This document shows positions 8,451 to 17,249 of a stretch of 64,000 bases of DNA, one piece after another. How positions within the stretch are numbered: position 1 is the stretch's first letter; each line of letters opens with the position of its first letter. The translations under genes and the position numbers were made by a program. The notes under the pieces are model-generated. The model ran no database searches. It worked only from the letters and a program-made list of their open reading frames with translations, and was not told where the DNA came from. The stretch is from CALAED01 sp036378315 (GTDB lineage Bacteria > Actinomycetota > Actinomycetes > Streptosporangiales > Streptosporangiaceae). The stretch is from contig DASUWU010000112.1 of the NCBI GenBank assembly GCA_036378315.1, forward strand, positions 1 to 64,000, given 5' to 3'.

Positions 8451-9080
8451 CTACAGATGGCGCAGGAACCAGCCGGCGGCGAGCTCGGCGACCTGCTCAA
8501 GCGCCCCTGGCTCTTCGAACAGGTGCGTGGCGCCGGGCACGACGCGCACCTCGCAGTCCGCGGTCAGCCGGGTCGCGGCCTGCCGGTTCAGTTCGAGCAC
8601 GGTCGTGTCGCGGCCGCCGACGATGAGCAGCACCGGCGCGGCGACCCTGTCCAGCGCCTCGGCGGCGAGATCGGGGCGCCCGCCGCGCGAGACCACGGCC
8701 CTGACCACGTCGGGTCGCAGGGCGGCGGCCGCCAGCGCCCCGGCGGCGCCGGTGCTCGCCCCGAACAGGCCGAGCGGCAGATCGCCGCGCCGCCCGGCCA
8801 GCCAGTCGACGGCGCCGACCAGCCGTTCGGTCAGCAGCCCGATGTCGAAGCGCAGCCGGGCCGTACGGGCGTCGACGCGCTCCTCGTCGGCGGTCAGCAG
8901 GTCGAGCAGCAACGTGCCGAGCCCGGCGGCGTTCAGGTGGGCCGCCACCGCCCTGTTGCGCGGGCTGTGGCGTGAGCTGCCGCTGCCGTGCGCGAACAGC
9001 ACCATCCCCTTGGCCCCGTCCGGCGTCGCCAGGTCGCCGGTCACCTCGGCGCCGGCTGCCGGTACCGTCACGGTGTCCAT
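8451..9080 (-). CDS. Dienelactone-hydrolase-like alpha/beta hydrolase
   Basis: A 209-residue cytoplasmic alpha/beta hydrolase without a signal peptide. The catalytic triad is visible: Ser109 in LGLFGASTGA, Asp158 in VGGRDTTVL and His186 in GATHLFEEPG. FAHGSGSSRHS near residue 30 is the oxyanion loop typical of dienelactone-hydrolase-family proteins of unknown substrate, which are common in actinomycetes. The gene is convergent with the CE3 gene (13 bp apart) and divergent from the MFS transporter gene. Confidence 0.85.
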   Translation of the reverse strand: MDTVTVPAAGAEVTGDLATPDGAKGMVLFAHGSGSSRHSPRNRAVAAHLNAAGLGTLLLDLLTADEERVDARTARLRFDIGLLTERLVGAVDWLAGRRGDLPLGLFGASTGAAGALAAAALRPDVVRAVVSRGGRPDLAAEALDRVAAPVLLIVGGRDTTVLELNRQAATRLTADCEVRVVPGATHLFEEPGALEQVAELAAGWFLRHL

Positions 9081-9160
9081 GCGCGGTGCCTACCCGCCGA
9101 GCCCGCCAGCCACCCGTGCGGACGTGCCGCGACGTGGTGCGGCGCCGTAGCCTGCCTCCC

Positions 9161-10330
9161 GTGGGTCACCCTGCCGACGGCGCCGCGGCCGGGCTCAGCC
9201 GCGGCGGCGCCACCTGGCTGCTGTACGGGCTGCTGAGCTGCTTCGGCTTCCTACTGAACGGCCTCGGCGCAATCCTCGACCCGTTGCAGCGCGACCTGCA
9301 TGTCAGCCGGGCGCAGGTGGCGTTCTATCCGACGCTGTTCGCGGCCGGGTTGCTGATCGTCGGACTCGCCGGCGGCCCGCTGGTGGGTCGGATCGGCCGG
9401 ATGCCCGCACTGCGCGCGGCCCTCGTCGGCATGGTGGCCGGCGGCCTGCTGCTCGCCACCACCCAGCGGGCGCTGACGATCGCCGGCGCGCTGCTGCTCG
9501 GCCTCGGCGGCGCACTGCTCGTCCAGCTGCTGCCGGTGTTGCTGGCCGCCCTCCATCCCGGCGCGGCGACCGCTGCCGTCGGCGAGGCGAACGGGCTGGC
9601 CAGCACCGCGTCGATCCTGGGCCCGCTGGCCGTCGCCGGCGCCCTGTCGGCCGGCATCGGCTGGCGGGCTGGCTATCTCGCCGCCCCGCTCGCCTTCCTG
9701 CTCGCGCTCATCCCGATCACGTGGCGGGTGGCGCTGCCGGACACGCGGGGCGCGGCCGGGCCGGTATCGGACGCGGATGCCGCTCCCCTGCTCGGGCGCT
9801 GGTTCGATGTGCTGCTGGCGGTGAGCGTCGAGTTCTGCATGGTGTTCTGGGCCGCGTCGGCGATGACCGAGTGGCGGCACGCCGGTGACTCGGCGGCGCC
9901 CGCGGTGGCGGCGCTGTTCCTCGTCGGGATGGCCGGCGGCCGGGCGGTGGCCGCTCCGGTCACCAGGCGGTTCGCGCGCGACCAGACACTGCTGCTCGCG
10001 TGCGCGGCCGTCGCGGCCGCCGGCTTCGCCGCCTTCTGGCTGGCGCCCGGCCTCGTGCTGTCCGGCGCCGGGCTGCTGATCGTCGGTTGGGGCGTGGCGC
10101 TGATGTACCCGACCACGGTCAGCCGCGTCGTGGCCGCGTGGCCGCACGCGCCCGACCGGGCCGGCGCGAGGGGAGCGCTGGCCTCGGGGGTGGCCATCGG
10201 TGGCGCGCCGTACCTGCTGGCCAGGCTGGCCGACGCGGTGGGGCTGCGCATCGCCTACCTGATCGTGCCCGGCTTGCTGCTCGCCCTCGCCGTACGGGTG
10301 GCCGCCGACCGCGGCGGGCCGCGCCGATGA
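9161..10330 (+). CDS. MFS transporter
   Basis: A 389-residue integral membrane protein with about 12 hydrophobic segments, starting with WLLYGLLSCFGFLLNGLGAIL. GGPLVGRIGRMPALR is the loop 2-3 signature region of the major facilitator superfamily. The GTG at 9161 was chosen because the longer in-frame extension to 8972 overlaps the divergent hydrolase gene and is not membrane-like. The substrate cannot be told. It sits between hydrolases but shows no sugar-porter signature. Confidence 0.85.
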   Translation: MGHPADGAAAGLSRGGATWLLYGLLSCFGFLLNGLGAILDPLQRDLHVSRAQVAFYPTLFAAGLLIVGLAGGPLVGRIGRMPALRAALVGMVAGGLLLATTQRALTIAGALLLGLGGALLVQLLPVLLAALHPGAATAAVGEANGLASTASILGPLAVAGALSAGIGWRAGYLAAPLAFLLALIPITWRVALPDTRGAAGPVSDADAAPLLGRWFDVLLAVSVEFCMVFWAASAMTEWRHAGDSAAPAVAALFLVGMAGGRAVAAPVTRRFARDQTLLLACAAVAAAGFAAFWLAPGLVLSGAGLLIVGWGVALMYPTTVSRVVAAWPHAPDRAGARGALASGVAIGGAPYLLARLADAVGLRIAYLIVPGLLLALAVRVAADRGGPRR

Positions 10331-10382
10331 CGCCGGTGATGACGGTGAATGACGGTGCGGACTTCGCCGCCCGGTGCCGGGG

Positions 10383-11933
10383 TCAGCCGTCCACCACGGC
10401 GCGGTCGAGCCCCGTGTACTCGAACCAGTCGAAGTCGGCGACGTTGTCGCTCGGCCGCCCGTTGGCGCTCGCGTACATTCCGATATAGGCGCCGGTGAAC
10501 CCGCCGGTCGTCGTGGAGCTCAGGATCCGCCCGTCGACCGGCTCGCCGAGCCGCAGCCACCGGCCGGGGTCGGTCGCGTACCGCATCTCGTACGACTGCC
10601 CGTACGCCTCGACGCCGAGGAAGATCCGCCCATGCGGGACGGGCGCGGCGGCCAGCGTCTCGTCCGTGCCGCGGCACCGCCTGACCAGCCGCAGCCCCTC
10701 CTCGGTGACGACGAACCTGACGTGGAAGTTGTTGCTCTGTACCAGGGCGAGCCCGGCGCACTCGTGCGCGCCGCGCGGGGTGAACTCCAGCGACACGTGC
10801 GCGGCGAAGTCGATGTGCCGCTGGCGTTGCCCGACGAAGCTCGGGTTCGCCAGGTCGGCGAGGCTCTCCGGCCGCAGCCGCAGGCGCAGGTGGCCCGGCC
10901 GCTCGGTCAGGCTCCAGAACGGCTCGCGCGGCGTCCGCAGGAAGTTCCATGACGGCCCGAGCGCGATCGCGTCGAAATGGTCGCAGCGCGGCTCCGCCGG
11001 CCATCGCCGTTCCGGCAGGTCGGGTGCCGGGTGGGTATCCGCCACCGGCCCGGCGACCGGCCACCCGTCCTCCCAGCGCACCGGGGTCAGGAACGTCTCG
11101 CGGCCGAGGTTGTAGAAGTACCCGTCGTACGGGCGCATGGCGAGCAGCACCATCCACCAGTCGCCCGCCGGCGTCCGCACCAGGTCGCCGTGGCCGGTGC
11201 CGACGATCGGCTGATCGAGGCCGAGGTGGCGGTGGGTGAGCACGGGGTTGCGTGGATTGCCGTGGTAGGGACCGGTCACGCGGTCGGCGCACGCGACCGT
11301 CACGGCATGGTCGTGCTCGGTGCCACCCTCGGCGATCATGAGGAAGTAACGCCCGTCCACCTTGTAAAGGTGCGGCGCCTCCGCCCACACGGCGCCCTTG
11401 AGCGCCCCGCCCCACAGCACGCACTCGGTGCCGGTCAGCTGCATCTTGGTGAGGTCCAGCTCGCGCAGCCAGATCTCGGTGTCCCCCTCGTACGCCGGCT
11501 TGCAGGTGAGTCGGGTGGCGGTGAACCACACCCGCCCGTCGTCGTCGAAGAACAACGACGGGTCCCAGCCCTCGGCGTCGGGCAGCCAGTTCGGCTCCGA
11601 CCAGGGACCGGCCGGGTCGGACGCGGTGACGACGAAGTTGCCGCCCCCGTCCATCAGCGTGCACACCACGTAGAAAGTGCCGTCGGCGAACCTGATGGTC
11701 GGCGCGTACAGGCCGCGGGACGGCAGCATCCCGTCGAGCGGTAGCTGCGACGGCCGGTCGAGCACGTGCCCGAGCTGCCGCCAGTGCACGAGGTCGCGGC
11801 TGTGGAAGACCGGCAACCCGGGAAACCACTCGAAGGTGGAGGTCACCAGGTAGTAGTCCGCACCGACGCGGCAGACCGAGGGATCCGGGTGGAACCCGGG
11901 CAGTACTGGATTACGAAACCGCCGGGCCACCAC
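10383..11933 (-). CDS. GH43 beta-xylosidase / arabinofuranosidase
   Basis: A 516-residue intracellular glycosidase with no signal peptide. A five-bladed GH43 propeller shows the general base Asp17 in FHPDPSV, the modulator Asp124 in EGWDPSLFFDDDG and the acid Glu185 in WAEAPHLYK. A C-terminal beta-sandwich of about 200 residues (GPSWNFLRTP onward, ending FDWFEYTG) is typical of the beta-xylosidase branch. It should remove xylose (or arabinose) from imported xylo-oligosaccharides. Two adjacent GTG codons (11933 and 11930) can start it. GGAG is better spaced for the second. It lies 29 bp downstream of the GH3 gene, so the two form an operon under the LacI-type operators at 14459-14492. Confidence 0.9.
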   Translation of the reverse strand: MVARRFRNPVLPGFHPDPSVCRVGADYYLVTSTFEWFPGLPVFHSRDLVHWRQLGHVLDRPSQLPLDGMLPSRGLYAPTIRFADGTFYVVCTLMDGGGNFVVTASDPAGPWSEPNWLPDAEGWDPSLFFDDDGRVWFTATRLTCKPAYEGDTEIWLRELDLTKMQLTGTECVLWGGALKGAVWAEAPHLYKVDGRYFLMIAEGGTEHDHAVTVACADRVTGPYHGNPRNPVLTHRHLGLDQPIVGTGHGDLVRTPAGDWWMVLLAMRPYDGYFYNLGRETFLTPVRWEDGWPVAGPVADTHPAPDLPERRWPAEPRCDHFDAIALGPSWNFLRTPREPFWSLTERPGHLRLRLRPESLADLANPSFVGQRQRHIDFAAHVSLEFTPRGAHECAGLALVQSNNFHVRFVVTEEGLRLVRRCRGTDETLAAAPVPHGRIFLGVEAYGQSYEMRYATDPGRWLRLGEPVDGRILSSTTTGGFTGAYIGMYASANGRPSDNVADFDWFEYTGLDRAVVDG

Positions 11934-11962
11934 GCACTCCGTTCACTCCGCCGGGCCGCGCG

Positions 11963-14386
11963 TCACTCGCCGCCCAGGTTCGCCGGCGAGGTCGCCGGGG
12001 ACCGCTCGGGATCCGGCTCGGCGGCCGGTGCGACCTTCCCGAGAGAGGTCACCTCCACGGGGACGGACAGCACGCGGTCGTGGCCGAGCGCGCGGACGGG
12101 GCCGTCGAGGTCGAACGAACCGGTCAGCGGCAGGTCCTCGCTCGACCGGCCGACCGCCACCTCGATGCGCCCCGGCTCCACGATGCGCCGCATGTCGCGG
12201 CCGGTGAACGAGGTGCGGTCGGCGTGCACGGCGAACTCCACGCGCGCGGCCTCGCCCGGCTCCAGACGAATCTTCGCCCAGCCCGCCAGCCAACGGACCG
12301 GCCGGACGACCGAGGCGACAGGGTCGGACAGGTAGAGCTGGACGACCTCGGTCCCCGCCCGGTCGCCGGCGTTGCGGATCGTGGCGGCGACCGTCACCTC
12401 GCCGTCCGTGGGGACCGTCGCCGCCCCGACCGACAGCTCGGTGTACTCGAAGTGCGTCCAGGTCAGGCCGTACCCGAACGGGTAGAGCGGCGTCGAGTCG
12501 AGCGCGCTCCACTGGGACAGGTCCTCGAGGTGGGAGTGCAGGTAGGTGCCTGGCTGCCCGCCCGCGTCGCGCGGCAGGCTGACCGGCAACCGTCCCGACG
12601 GCTCGACCCGCCCGGAGATGATGCCGGCGATCGCGCCCGCGCCCTCCTCGCCCGCATAGAACGCCTGGATCACCGCCGCCGCGCGGTCGGCGATGCCGCC
12701 GAGCGCGTACGGGCGCCCGCACATCAGCACGATCACCGTGGGCGTCCCCGTGTCCAGTACCGCAGCGGCCAGCTCGGCCTGGCGGCCCGGCAGCTCGAGG
12801 TTCTCGGCGTCGCAGCCCTCGCCGGAGGTGCCGCGGCCGAACAGCCCCGACCGGTCGCCGAGCGTCAGCACGCAGACGTCGGCCGCGCGCGCCGCGGCGA
12901 CGGAGGCGGCGATGTCGTCGTCGGCGGCGACCTCGACGCCGTACCCGGACGCCACCGTGACCTCGGCGCCTTCGAGCTCGGCGCGCAACGCGTCCGCCAG
13001 CACCCGGATCTCCACTCCCACTGGAAGACCCGGGTGCTGGACACCTACATGAGCCGGGAAGGCATAGCAGCCGAGCATCGCATGCGCGCTCTCGGCCAGC
13101 GGGCCGGTCACCGCCACCGACCGCACGTCCTCCCGCAGCGGCAGCACGCCGTCGTTGGCGAGCAGCACGATGGACTCCTCGGCGAGCCGGCGAGCCAGCC
13201 GCCGGTGCTCGGGCGGGTCGAGCGTGGCGAGGTCGCCGGCGGCCTCGGCGAGCGCGGTGAGCCTGTCCTCCCAGTCGTCGTCGAGCAGACCGAGCTGGGC
13301 CTTCATGGTGAGCACCCTGGCCGCCGACCGGTCCAGGAGCTCCTCGGGCAGCCTGCCGTCGCGGACCATGTCGAGCAGCGGCTGGGCGTAGCAGCGCACG
13401 GTGGGCAGCTCGACGTCCACGCCGGCGCGCAGCGCCAGGGCGGCGGCCTCGCCGCGCGACCCCGCGACGCGGTGCAGGCTCTCCAGGAACGAGATGCCGT
13501 AGTAGTCGGCCACCACCAGGCCACCGAAGCCGAGGTTCTCCCGGAGCAGGTCGCTGAGCAGCCGCTCGTTGGCGGCCGCGGGGATGCCGTCGATGTCGGT
13601 GTAGGAGTGCATGACCGACCGCGCCCCGCCCTCGCGCAGCGCGGTGACGAACGGCTCGAGGATCACGTCGGCGAACTCGCGCGGCCCCACGGCGCTCGAC
13701 GCCATGTTGCGGCCGCCGCGGGAGGAGGCGTACCCGGCGAAGTGCTTGAGCGTGGCGACGATGCCGGAGCGTTCCAGACCTCGGACGTATCTGCTGCCGA
13801 TCGTCGCGACGAGGTAGGGGTCCTCGCCGATGCACTCCTCGTTGCGGCCCCACCGGTAGTCGCGGACGACGTCGAGCACCGGCGCCAGCCCATGGTGGAC
13901 GCCGACCTGGCGCATGCTGGAGCCGATGGCCTTGGCCATCTCCTCGACGAGGTCGGGATCGAACGACGCGCCCCACGACAGCGGCGCGGGGAAGACGGTG
14001 GCCTTCCAGGTCATGAAGCCGGTGAGGCACTCTTCGTGCGCGATCGCCGGGATGCCGAACCGGTTGGCCCTGGCGACCAGGGTCTGCAGTTCGATCAACC
14101 GCCTGAGACCGTCGGCCGGCGCCACAGGCTCGGTGCCGAAGACCCTGGTGAGCTGGCCGAGACCGTACTTGGCGATCTCGTCGAGCGCGGGCGCGGGCTC
14201 GCCGATGTCGTCTTCCTTCGGCGCCACCGGCTCGCCGGGCTCGGCCGGCATGGCCCAGTACCCGGCCAGTTGACCGGCCTTCTCCTCCATCGTCATCCGG
14301 CTCAGGAGGTCGGTGACACGTTCCGTCACCGGCAACTGTGGATCGCGCCACGCTTCGCGCACGACCGGACGAGCTTCGGTCATCAA
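11963..14386 (-). CDS. GH3 beta-xylosidase / beta-glucosidase
   Basis: An 807-residue cytoplasmic GH3 enzyme with the usual three parts: an N-terminal barrel (ERVTDLLSRMTMEEKAGQL, KHFAGYASSRGGRN, nucleophile Asp294 in GLVVADYYG), a middle GH3-C domain (ESIVLLANDGVLPL, VIVLMCGRPYALG) and a C-terminal fibronectin-like domain (TVAATIRNAGDRAGTEVVQLY). There is no signal peptide, so it probably works on imported oligosaccharides with the downstream GH43 enzyme. Two ATG codons stand in tandem at the start, with GGAG upstream. It is divergent from the LacI gene. The neighbourhood favours xylosidase, but substrate class within GH3 cannot be fixed from sequence alone. Confidence 0.9.
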   Translation of the reverse strand: MMTEARPVVREAWRDPQLPVTERVTDLLSRMTMEEKAGQLAGYWAMPAEPGEPVAPKEDDIGEPAPALDEIAKYGLGQLTRVFGTEPVAPADGLRRLIELQTLVARANRFGIPAIAHEECLTGFMTWKATVFPAPLSWGASFDPDLVEEMAKAIGSSMRQVGVHHGLAPVLDVVRDYRWGRNEECIGEDPYLVATIGSRYVRGLERSGIVATLKHFAGYASSRGGRNMASSAVGPREFADVILEPFVTALREGGARSVMHSYTDIDGIPAAANERLLSDLLRENLGFGGLVVADYYGISFLESLHRVAGSRGEAAALALRAGVDVELPTVRCYAQPLLDMVRDGRLPEELLDRSAARVLTMKAQLGLLDDDWEDRLTALAEAAGDLATLDPPEHRRLARRLAEESIVLLANDGVLPLREDVRSVAVTGPLAESAHAMLGCYAFPAHVGVQHPGLPVGVEIRVLADALRAELEGAEVTVASGYGVEVAADDDIAASVAAARAADVCVLTLGDRSGLFGRGTSGEGCDAENLELPGRQAELAAAVLDTGTPTVIVLMCGRPYALGGIADRAAAVIQAFYAGEEGAGAIAGIISGRVEPSGRLPVSLPRDAGGQPGTYLHSHLEDLSQWSALDSTPLYPFGYGLTWTHFEYTELSVGAATVPTDGEVTVAATIRNAGDRAGTEVVQLYLSDPVASVVRPVRWLAGWAKIRLEPGEAARVEFAVHADRTSFTGRDMRRIVEPGRIEVAVGRSSEDLPLTGSFDLDGPVRALGHDRVLSVPVEVTSLGKVAPAAEPDPERSPATSPANLGGE

Positions 14387-14458
14387 TGCTCCTGACTGGC
14401 CCGGAGGAGGACTGGGTGCGGGACGCTGTGCTCCAGGCGATCGGATACCGCCGGGTGC

Positions 14459-14474
14459 CTAGAAAGTTTTCTAG
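14459..14474. promoter_or_regulatory. Palindrome CTAGAAAGTTTTCTAG upstream of the GH3-GH43 operon
   Basis: A perfect 7-bp inverted repeat with a 2-bp centre carrying GAAA/TTTC arms. It lies 73 bp before the GH3 start in the region shared with lacI. It resembles, but is not identical to, the CGAAACTTTCG element. Confidence 0.5.
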
Positions 14475-14481
14475 AGTCTCC

Positions 14482-14492
14482 CGAATGTTTCG
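14482..14492. promoter_or_regulatory. Degenerate copy of the xylan operator (CGAATGTTTCG)
   Basis: It differs from CGAAACTTTCG at two central positions and keeps the CGAA/TTCG arms. It lies 8 bp from the preceding palindrome, giving the GH3 promoter two adjacent sites. Confidence 0.45.
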
Positions 14493-14597
14493 TAGAATCG
14501 GAGCGTACGTATGGCGCCGGTGACGCGTCAATACCCGCCGAGCCGCCTCGGGGTCGGGGAGCACGGTCTCCCTGGACAACCACCCTAAACGATCTTC

Positions 14598-14608
14598 CGA
14601 AACTTTCG
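14598..14608. promoter_or_regulatory. Xylan-regulon operator CGAAACTTTCG upstream of lacI
   Basis: A palindrome with one central base, ending 14 bp before the GTG start of the LacI-family gene, which suggests autoregulation. The same core is found at 15826-15836 and 17164-17173. A palindrome of this sequence is known upstream of actinomycete xylanase genes. Confidence 0.65.
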
Positions 14609-14622
14609 ACTATGCTTCTCTT

Positions 14623-15642
14623 GTGGTGGAGAAGACTCGAGTGACGATCGCGCGGATCGCGGCCGAGGCCGGGGTCTCCGTGCCGACGGTCTCGAAGGTC
14701 GTCAACGGGCGACCGGAGGTGGCCCCCGAGACGCGGCAGCGCGTGGAGCGGCTGCTGCACAAGCACGGTTACCGGCGCCGGACGCCGCAGCGGGATGGGC
14801 CGGTCGGCAGCCTCATCGACCTCGTGTTCGCCGAGCTGGAGAGCCCCTGGGCGATGGAGCTGATCCGGGGCACGGAGAGCGCGGCGCGCGAGGCGGAGGC
14901 CGGGGTCGTGCTGTCCGTGCTGCACACCCATGCCGGGCCTGGTCGCACCTGGCTGGACCGCATCGCGGCACGCCGCACCGACGGCGTGGTCCTCGTGTGC
15001 TCGCGGCTGACCCCGCGACAGCACGGCCAGCTCACCGCCCGCGGCATCCCGTTCGTCGTGGTCGACCCCGAGGGCGAGCCGCCGCCCGACGTCGCTTCGG
15101 TCGGCGCCACCAACTGGAACGGCGGCCTGTCCGCCACCCGGCACCTCATCGAGCTGGGCCACCGCCGGATCGGCATGATCAGCGGCCCGCCCAACGTGCT
15201 GTGCAGCCGGGCGCGCATCGACGGCTACCGGGCCGCGCTGGAGACGGCCGGGCTCGCCGTCGACCCCGAGCTGATCAGGTACGGCGACTTCCTGGTCGAC
15301 TCCGGTCACGTCCATGCCCGCGCGCTGTTCGCCCTGCCCGACCCGCCGACCGCGATCTTCGCGGGGAGCGACCTGCAGGCCTTCGGCGTGTACGAGGCGG
15401 CCCGCGAGGCCGGGATGCGGGTGCCCGACGACCTCAGCGTGGTCGGCTTCGACGACCTGCCGCTCGCCCGTTCCGCGTGGCCGCCGTTGACCACCGTGCG
15501 GCAGCCGCTGCAGGAGATGGCGGCGACGGCGACCCGCCTCGTGCTCGCCATCGCGCACGCCGAGGAGCCGGACAACCGGCGGGTCGAGCTCGCGACCGAC
15601 CTGGTCGTCCGCGACAGTACGGGACCCCCTTCGGGCACGTAG
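14623..15642 (+). CDS. LacI-family transcriptional repressor of the xylan genes
   Basis: A 339-residue LacI-type regulator. The N-terminal helix-turn-helix and hinge are clear (VTIARIAAEAGVSVPTVSKVVNGRPEV...VERLLHKHGYRRR). The periplasmic-binding-protein-like effector domain follows (DGVVLVCSRLTPRQH, GHRRIGMISGPPNVLCSRARIDGY, PTAIFAGSDLQAFGVYEAAREAG, SVVGFDDLPLARSAWPPLTTV). It is flanked by the GH3-GH43 operon (divergent) and two xylanase genes (downstream). CGAAACTTTCG-type palindromes occur at each of these promoters and at its own, so the inference is a xylo-oligosaccharide-responsive repressor. The GTG at 14623 is immediately followed by a second GTG. Confidence 0.92.
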   Translation: MVEKTRVTIARIAAEAGVSVPTVSKVVNGRPEVAPETRQRVERLLHKHGYRRRTPQRDGPVGSLIDLVFAELESPWAMELIRGTESAAREAEAGVVLSVLHTHAGPGRTWLDRIAARRTDGVVLVCSRLTPRQHGQLTARGIPFVVVDPEGEPPPDVASVGATNWNGGLSATRHLIELGHRRIGMISGPPNVLCSRARIDGYRAALETAGLAVDPELIRYGDFLVDSGHVHARALFALPDPPTAIFAGSDLQAFGVYEAAREAGMRVPDDLSVVGFDDLPLARSAWPPLTTVRQPLQEMAATATRLVLAIAHAEEPDNRRVELATDLVVRDSTGPPSGT

Positions 15643-15738
15643 CCCCCGCACAGATACCCCTGGCACGGCCCGCGCGCACGGCCGGTCGAGCCCGTCGCGG
15701 CTTCGGGCGGGCTCTCGGGAAGTTGCGGCCGGCCAGGT

Positions 15739-15758
15739 CGTGGCCCACAGGGGCCACG
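15739..15758 (+). terminator. Hairpin downstream of lacI
   Basis: An 8-bp perfect stem (CGTGGCCC / GGGCCACG) with a 4-nt loop lies about 100 nt after the lacI stop and just before the xylanase promoter. It separates the two transcripts. Confidence 0.45.
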
Positions 15759-15766
15759 TTCGGCTA

Positions 15767-15795
15767 TTGACGGGATCAGCACCTCCTCCTAGGTT
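15767..15795 (+). promoter_or_regulatory. Sigma-70-type promoter of the first xylanase gene
   Basis: TTGACG (15767-15772) and TAGGTT (15790-15795) are separated by 17 bp. The operator at 15826-15836 lies about 30 bp downstream of the -10 box, a position at which a bound repressor would block the polymerase. Confidence 0.5.
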
Positions 15796-15825
15796 TCCCT
15801 ACATCGAAAGCTCTCGTAACATCTA

Positions 15826-15836
15826 CGAAACTTTCG
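15826..15836. promoter_or_regulatory. Xylan-regulon operator CGAAACTTTCG upstream of the first GH10 gene
   Basis: An exact copy of the palindrome found at 14598-14608. A related half-arrangement (CGAAAG...CTCTCG) lies just upstream at 15805-15816. It is placed between the predicted -10 box and the start codon. Confidence 0.65.
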
Positions 15837-15888
15837 GCCGGTCCGGGGCCACGGTGGTTCCGGTTCGCTACCCGGAGGAGGACCCTCC

Positions 15889-16953
15889 ATGAGACTCCGT
15901 TCGGCCCTATTCGTCGCCGCGTCCACCCTCGGGTTGGCCGCGGCGTTGATCGTCCCGGCCACGGCGGGCGGCGCGACGGCCCGCCACGGCCATGCCCCCA
16001 CCACGCTGCGTGAGCTGGCCAGAGAGAACCACATCAAGATCGGTTCCGCGGTCGACGTGACAGCGCTGGCGAACGAGGCCGACTACCGCACGGTGCTCAA
16101 CCGCGAGTTCAACAACGTCACCGCGGAGAACGCCATGAAGTGGGAGTCGATCGAGCCGCAGCGCGGCGTGTTCGACTGGTCGGGCGCGGACGCGATCGTG
16201 GCCAACGCCAGGCGCCACCACCAGACCATCCGCGGGCACAACCTGGTCTGGCACAGCCAGCTGCCCACGTGGCTCACCGACAACGAGAACAACTTCACCA
16301 CCGCCGAGCTGCGCGCGATCCTGCGCGACCACATCAGGACCGAGGTCAGCCGCTACCGCGGCAAGATCAGGGCTTGGGACGTCCTCAACGAGGCAGTCAA
16401 CGACGGCGGCGGGCTGCGGGACACGATCTGGCTGCGGAAACTGGGCCCCGGCTACATCGCCGACATCTTCCGCTGGGCCCACCAGGCAGACCCGCACGCG
16501 AAGCTGTACTACAACGACTACAACCTCGAGTCGGACCAGGCCAAGTTCGACACCATGTACCAGACGGTCACCGGGCTGCTGAAGAAGCACGTGCCCATCG
16601 ACGGGATCGGCTTCCAGGGACACCTGGACATCCAGTTCGGGTTCCCCGACTTCGCCGGCCACATGAAGCAGATGACCGATCTGGGCCTCGAGGTGGCCAT
16701 CACCGAGGCCGACGTCCGGATGATCCTTCCGGCCACCGACGAGAAGCTCGCCCAGCAGGCGTCGTACTTCAGCCAGATGATGTCCGCCTGCCTCGACAAC
16801 CGGCGCTGCACCGAGTTCACCACGTGGGGCTACACCGACCGGCACAACTGGGTGCCCGGGTTCTTCACCGGTGAGGGGGCGGCCTGCCTGTTCGACGAGA
16901 ACCTGCAGCCCAAGCCCGCGTACAACGCGGTGCTCGCCCTCGGCAAGAGGTAA
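15889..16953 (+). CDS. Secreted GH10 endo-beta-1,4-xylanase
   Basis: A 354-residue secreted xylanase made of a signal peptide (MRLRSALFVAASTLGLAAALIVPATAGG) and a single GH10 barrel. The barrel has FNNVTAENAMKWESIEPQ, IRGHNLVWHSQLPTWL, acid/base Glu168 in WDVLNEAVND, YYNDYNLE, GIGFQGHLD, nucleophile Glu273 in AITEADVRM and the WGYTDRHNWVPGF region with the aromatic subsite residues. It has no binding module, unlike the next gene. The start is preceded by GGAGGAGG. It hydrolyses the internal bonds of xylan. The two GH10 genes are separated by 296 bp with a terminator, so they are independently transcribed. Confidence 0.95.
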   Translation: MRLRSALFVAASTLGLAAALIVPATAGGATARHGHAPTTLRELARENHIKIGSAVDVTALANEADYRTVLNREFNNVTAENAMKWESIEPQRGVFDWSGADAIVANARRHHQTIRGHNLVWHSQLPTWLTDNENNFTTAELRAILRDHIRTEVSRYRGKIRAWDVLNEAVNDGGGLRDTIWLRKLGPGYIADIFRWAHQADPHAKLYYNDYNLESDQAKFDTMYQTVTGLLKKHVPIDGIGFQGHLDIQFGFPDFAGHMKQMTDLGLEVAITEADVRMILPATDEKLAQQASYFSQMMSACLDNRRCTEFTTWGYTDRHNWVPGFFTGEGAACLFDENLQPKPAYNAVLALGKR

Positions 16954-16993
16954 CCAGCGACCAGGCCCACAGGCCGAACCTTCGAATGCGCGC

Positions 16994-17022
16994 GGCGCCG
17001 GCAGGCACGACCTGCCGGCGCC
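16994..17022 (+). terminator. Rho-independent-like hairpin after the first xylanase gene
   Basis: A perfect 12-bp stem (GGCGCCGGCAGG / CCTGCCGGCGCC) with a 5-nt loop begins 41 bp after the stop codon. Confidence 0.7.
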
Positions 17023-17141
17023 CGCGTATCAGGGACCGGCGACCGCGGCCGTTGATCGACACGAGGGGGCGCACGGCGTCGCGAGGGGTCGACCCGTCGA
17101 TGAGAAAACCCCAGCATTTAGGCGGATTGAGCGGTCATTCC

Positions 17142-17157
17142 GTGAAAGATGTGAAAG
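17142..17157 (+). repeat. Direct repeat GTGAAAG-AT-GTGAAAG, copy 3 of 3
   Basis: The same 7-bp unit and 9-bp period as at 5477 and 7287, here 93 bp before the second xylanase start and directly upstream of the xylan operator at 17164. A third related half (TTTGAAAC) follows. Confidence 0.6.
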
Positions 17158-17163
17158 ACCTTT

Positions 17164-17173
17164 GAAACTTTCG
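17164..17173. promoter_or_regulatory. Xylan-regulon operator GAAACTTTCG upstream of the second GH10 gene
   Basis: It matches CGAAACTTTCG except for the first base. A second CGAAA...TTTCG inverted repeat (17183-17199, 7-bp spacer) follows at once, so the promoter carries two potential sites. Confidence 0.6.
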
Positions 17174-17249
17174 GAAATCTGCCGAAAACTAATATTTCGC
17201 CCCCATCAGTGTAGACGGGTGCGCTCCGACCCGACACAGGAGGAGAAGA

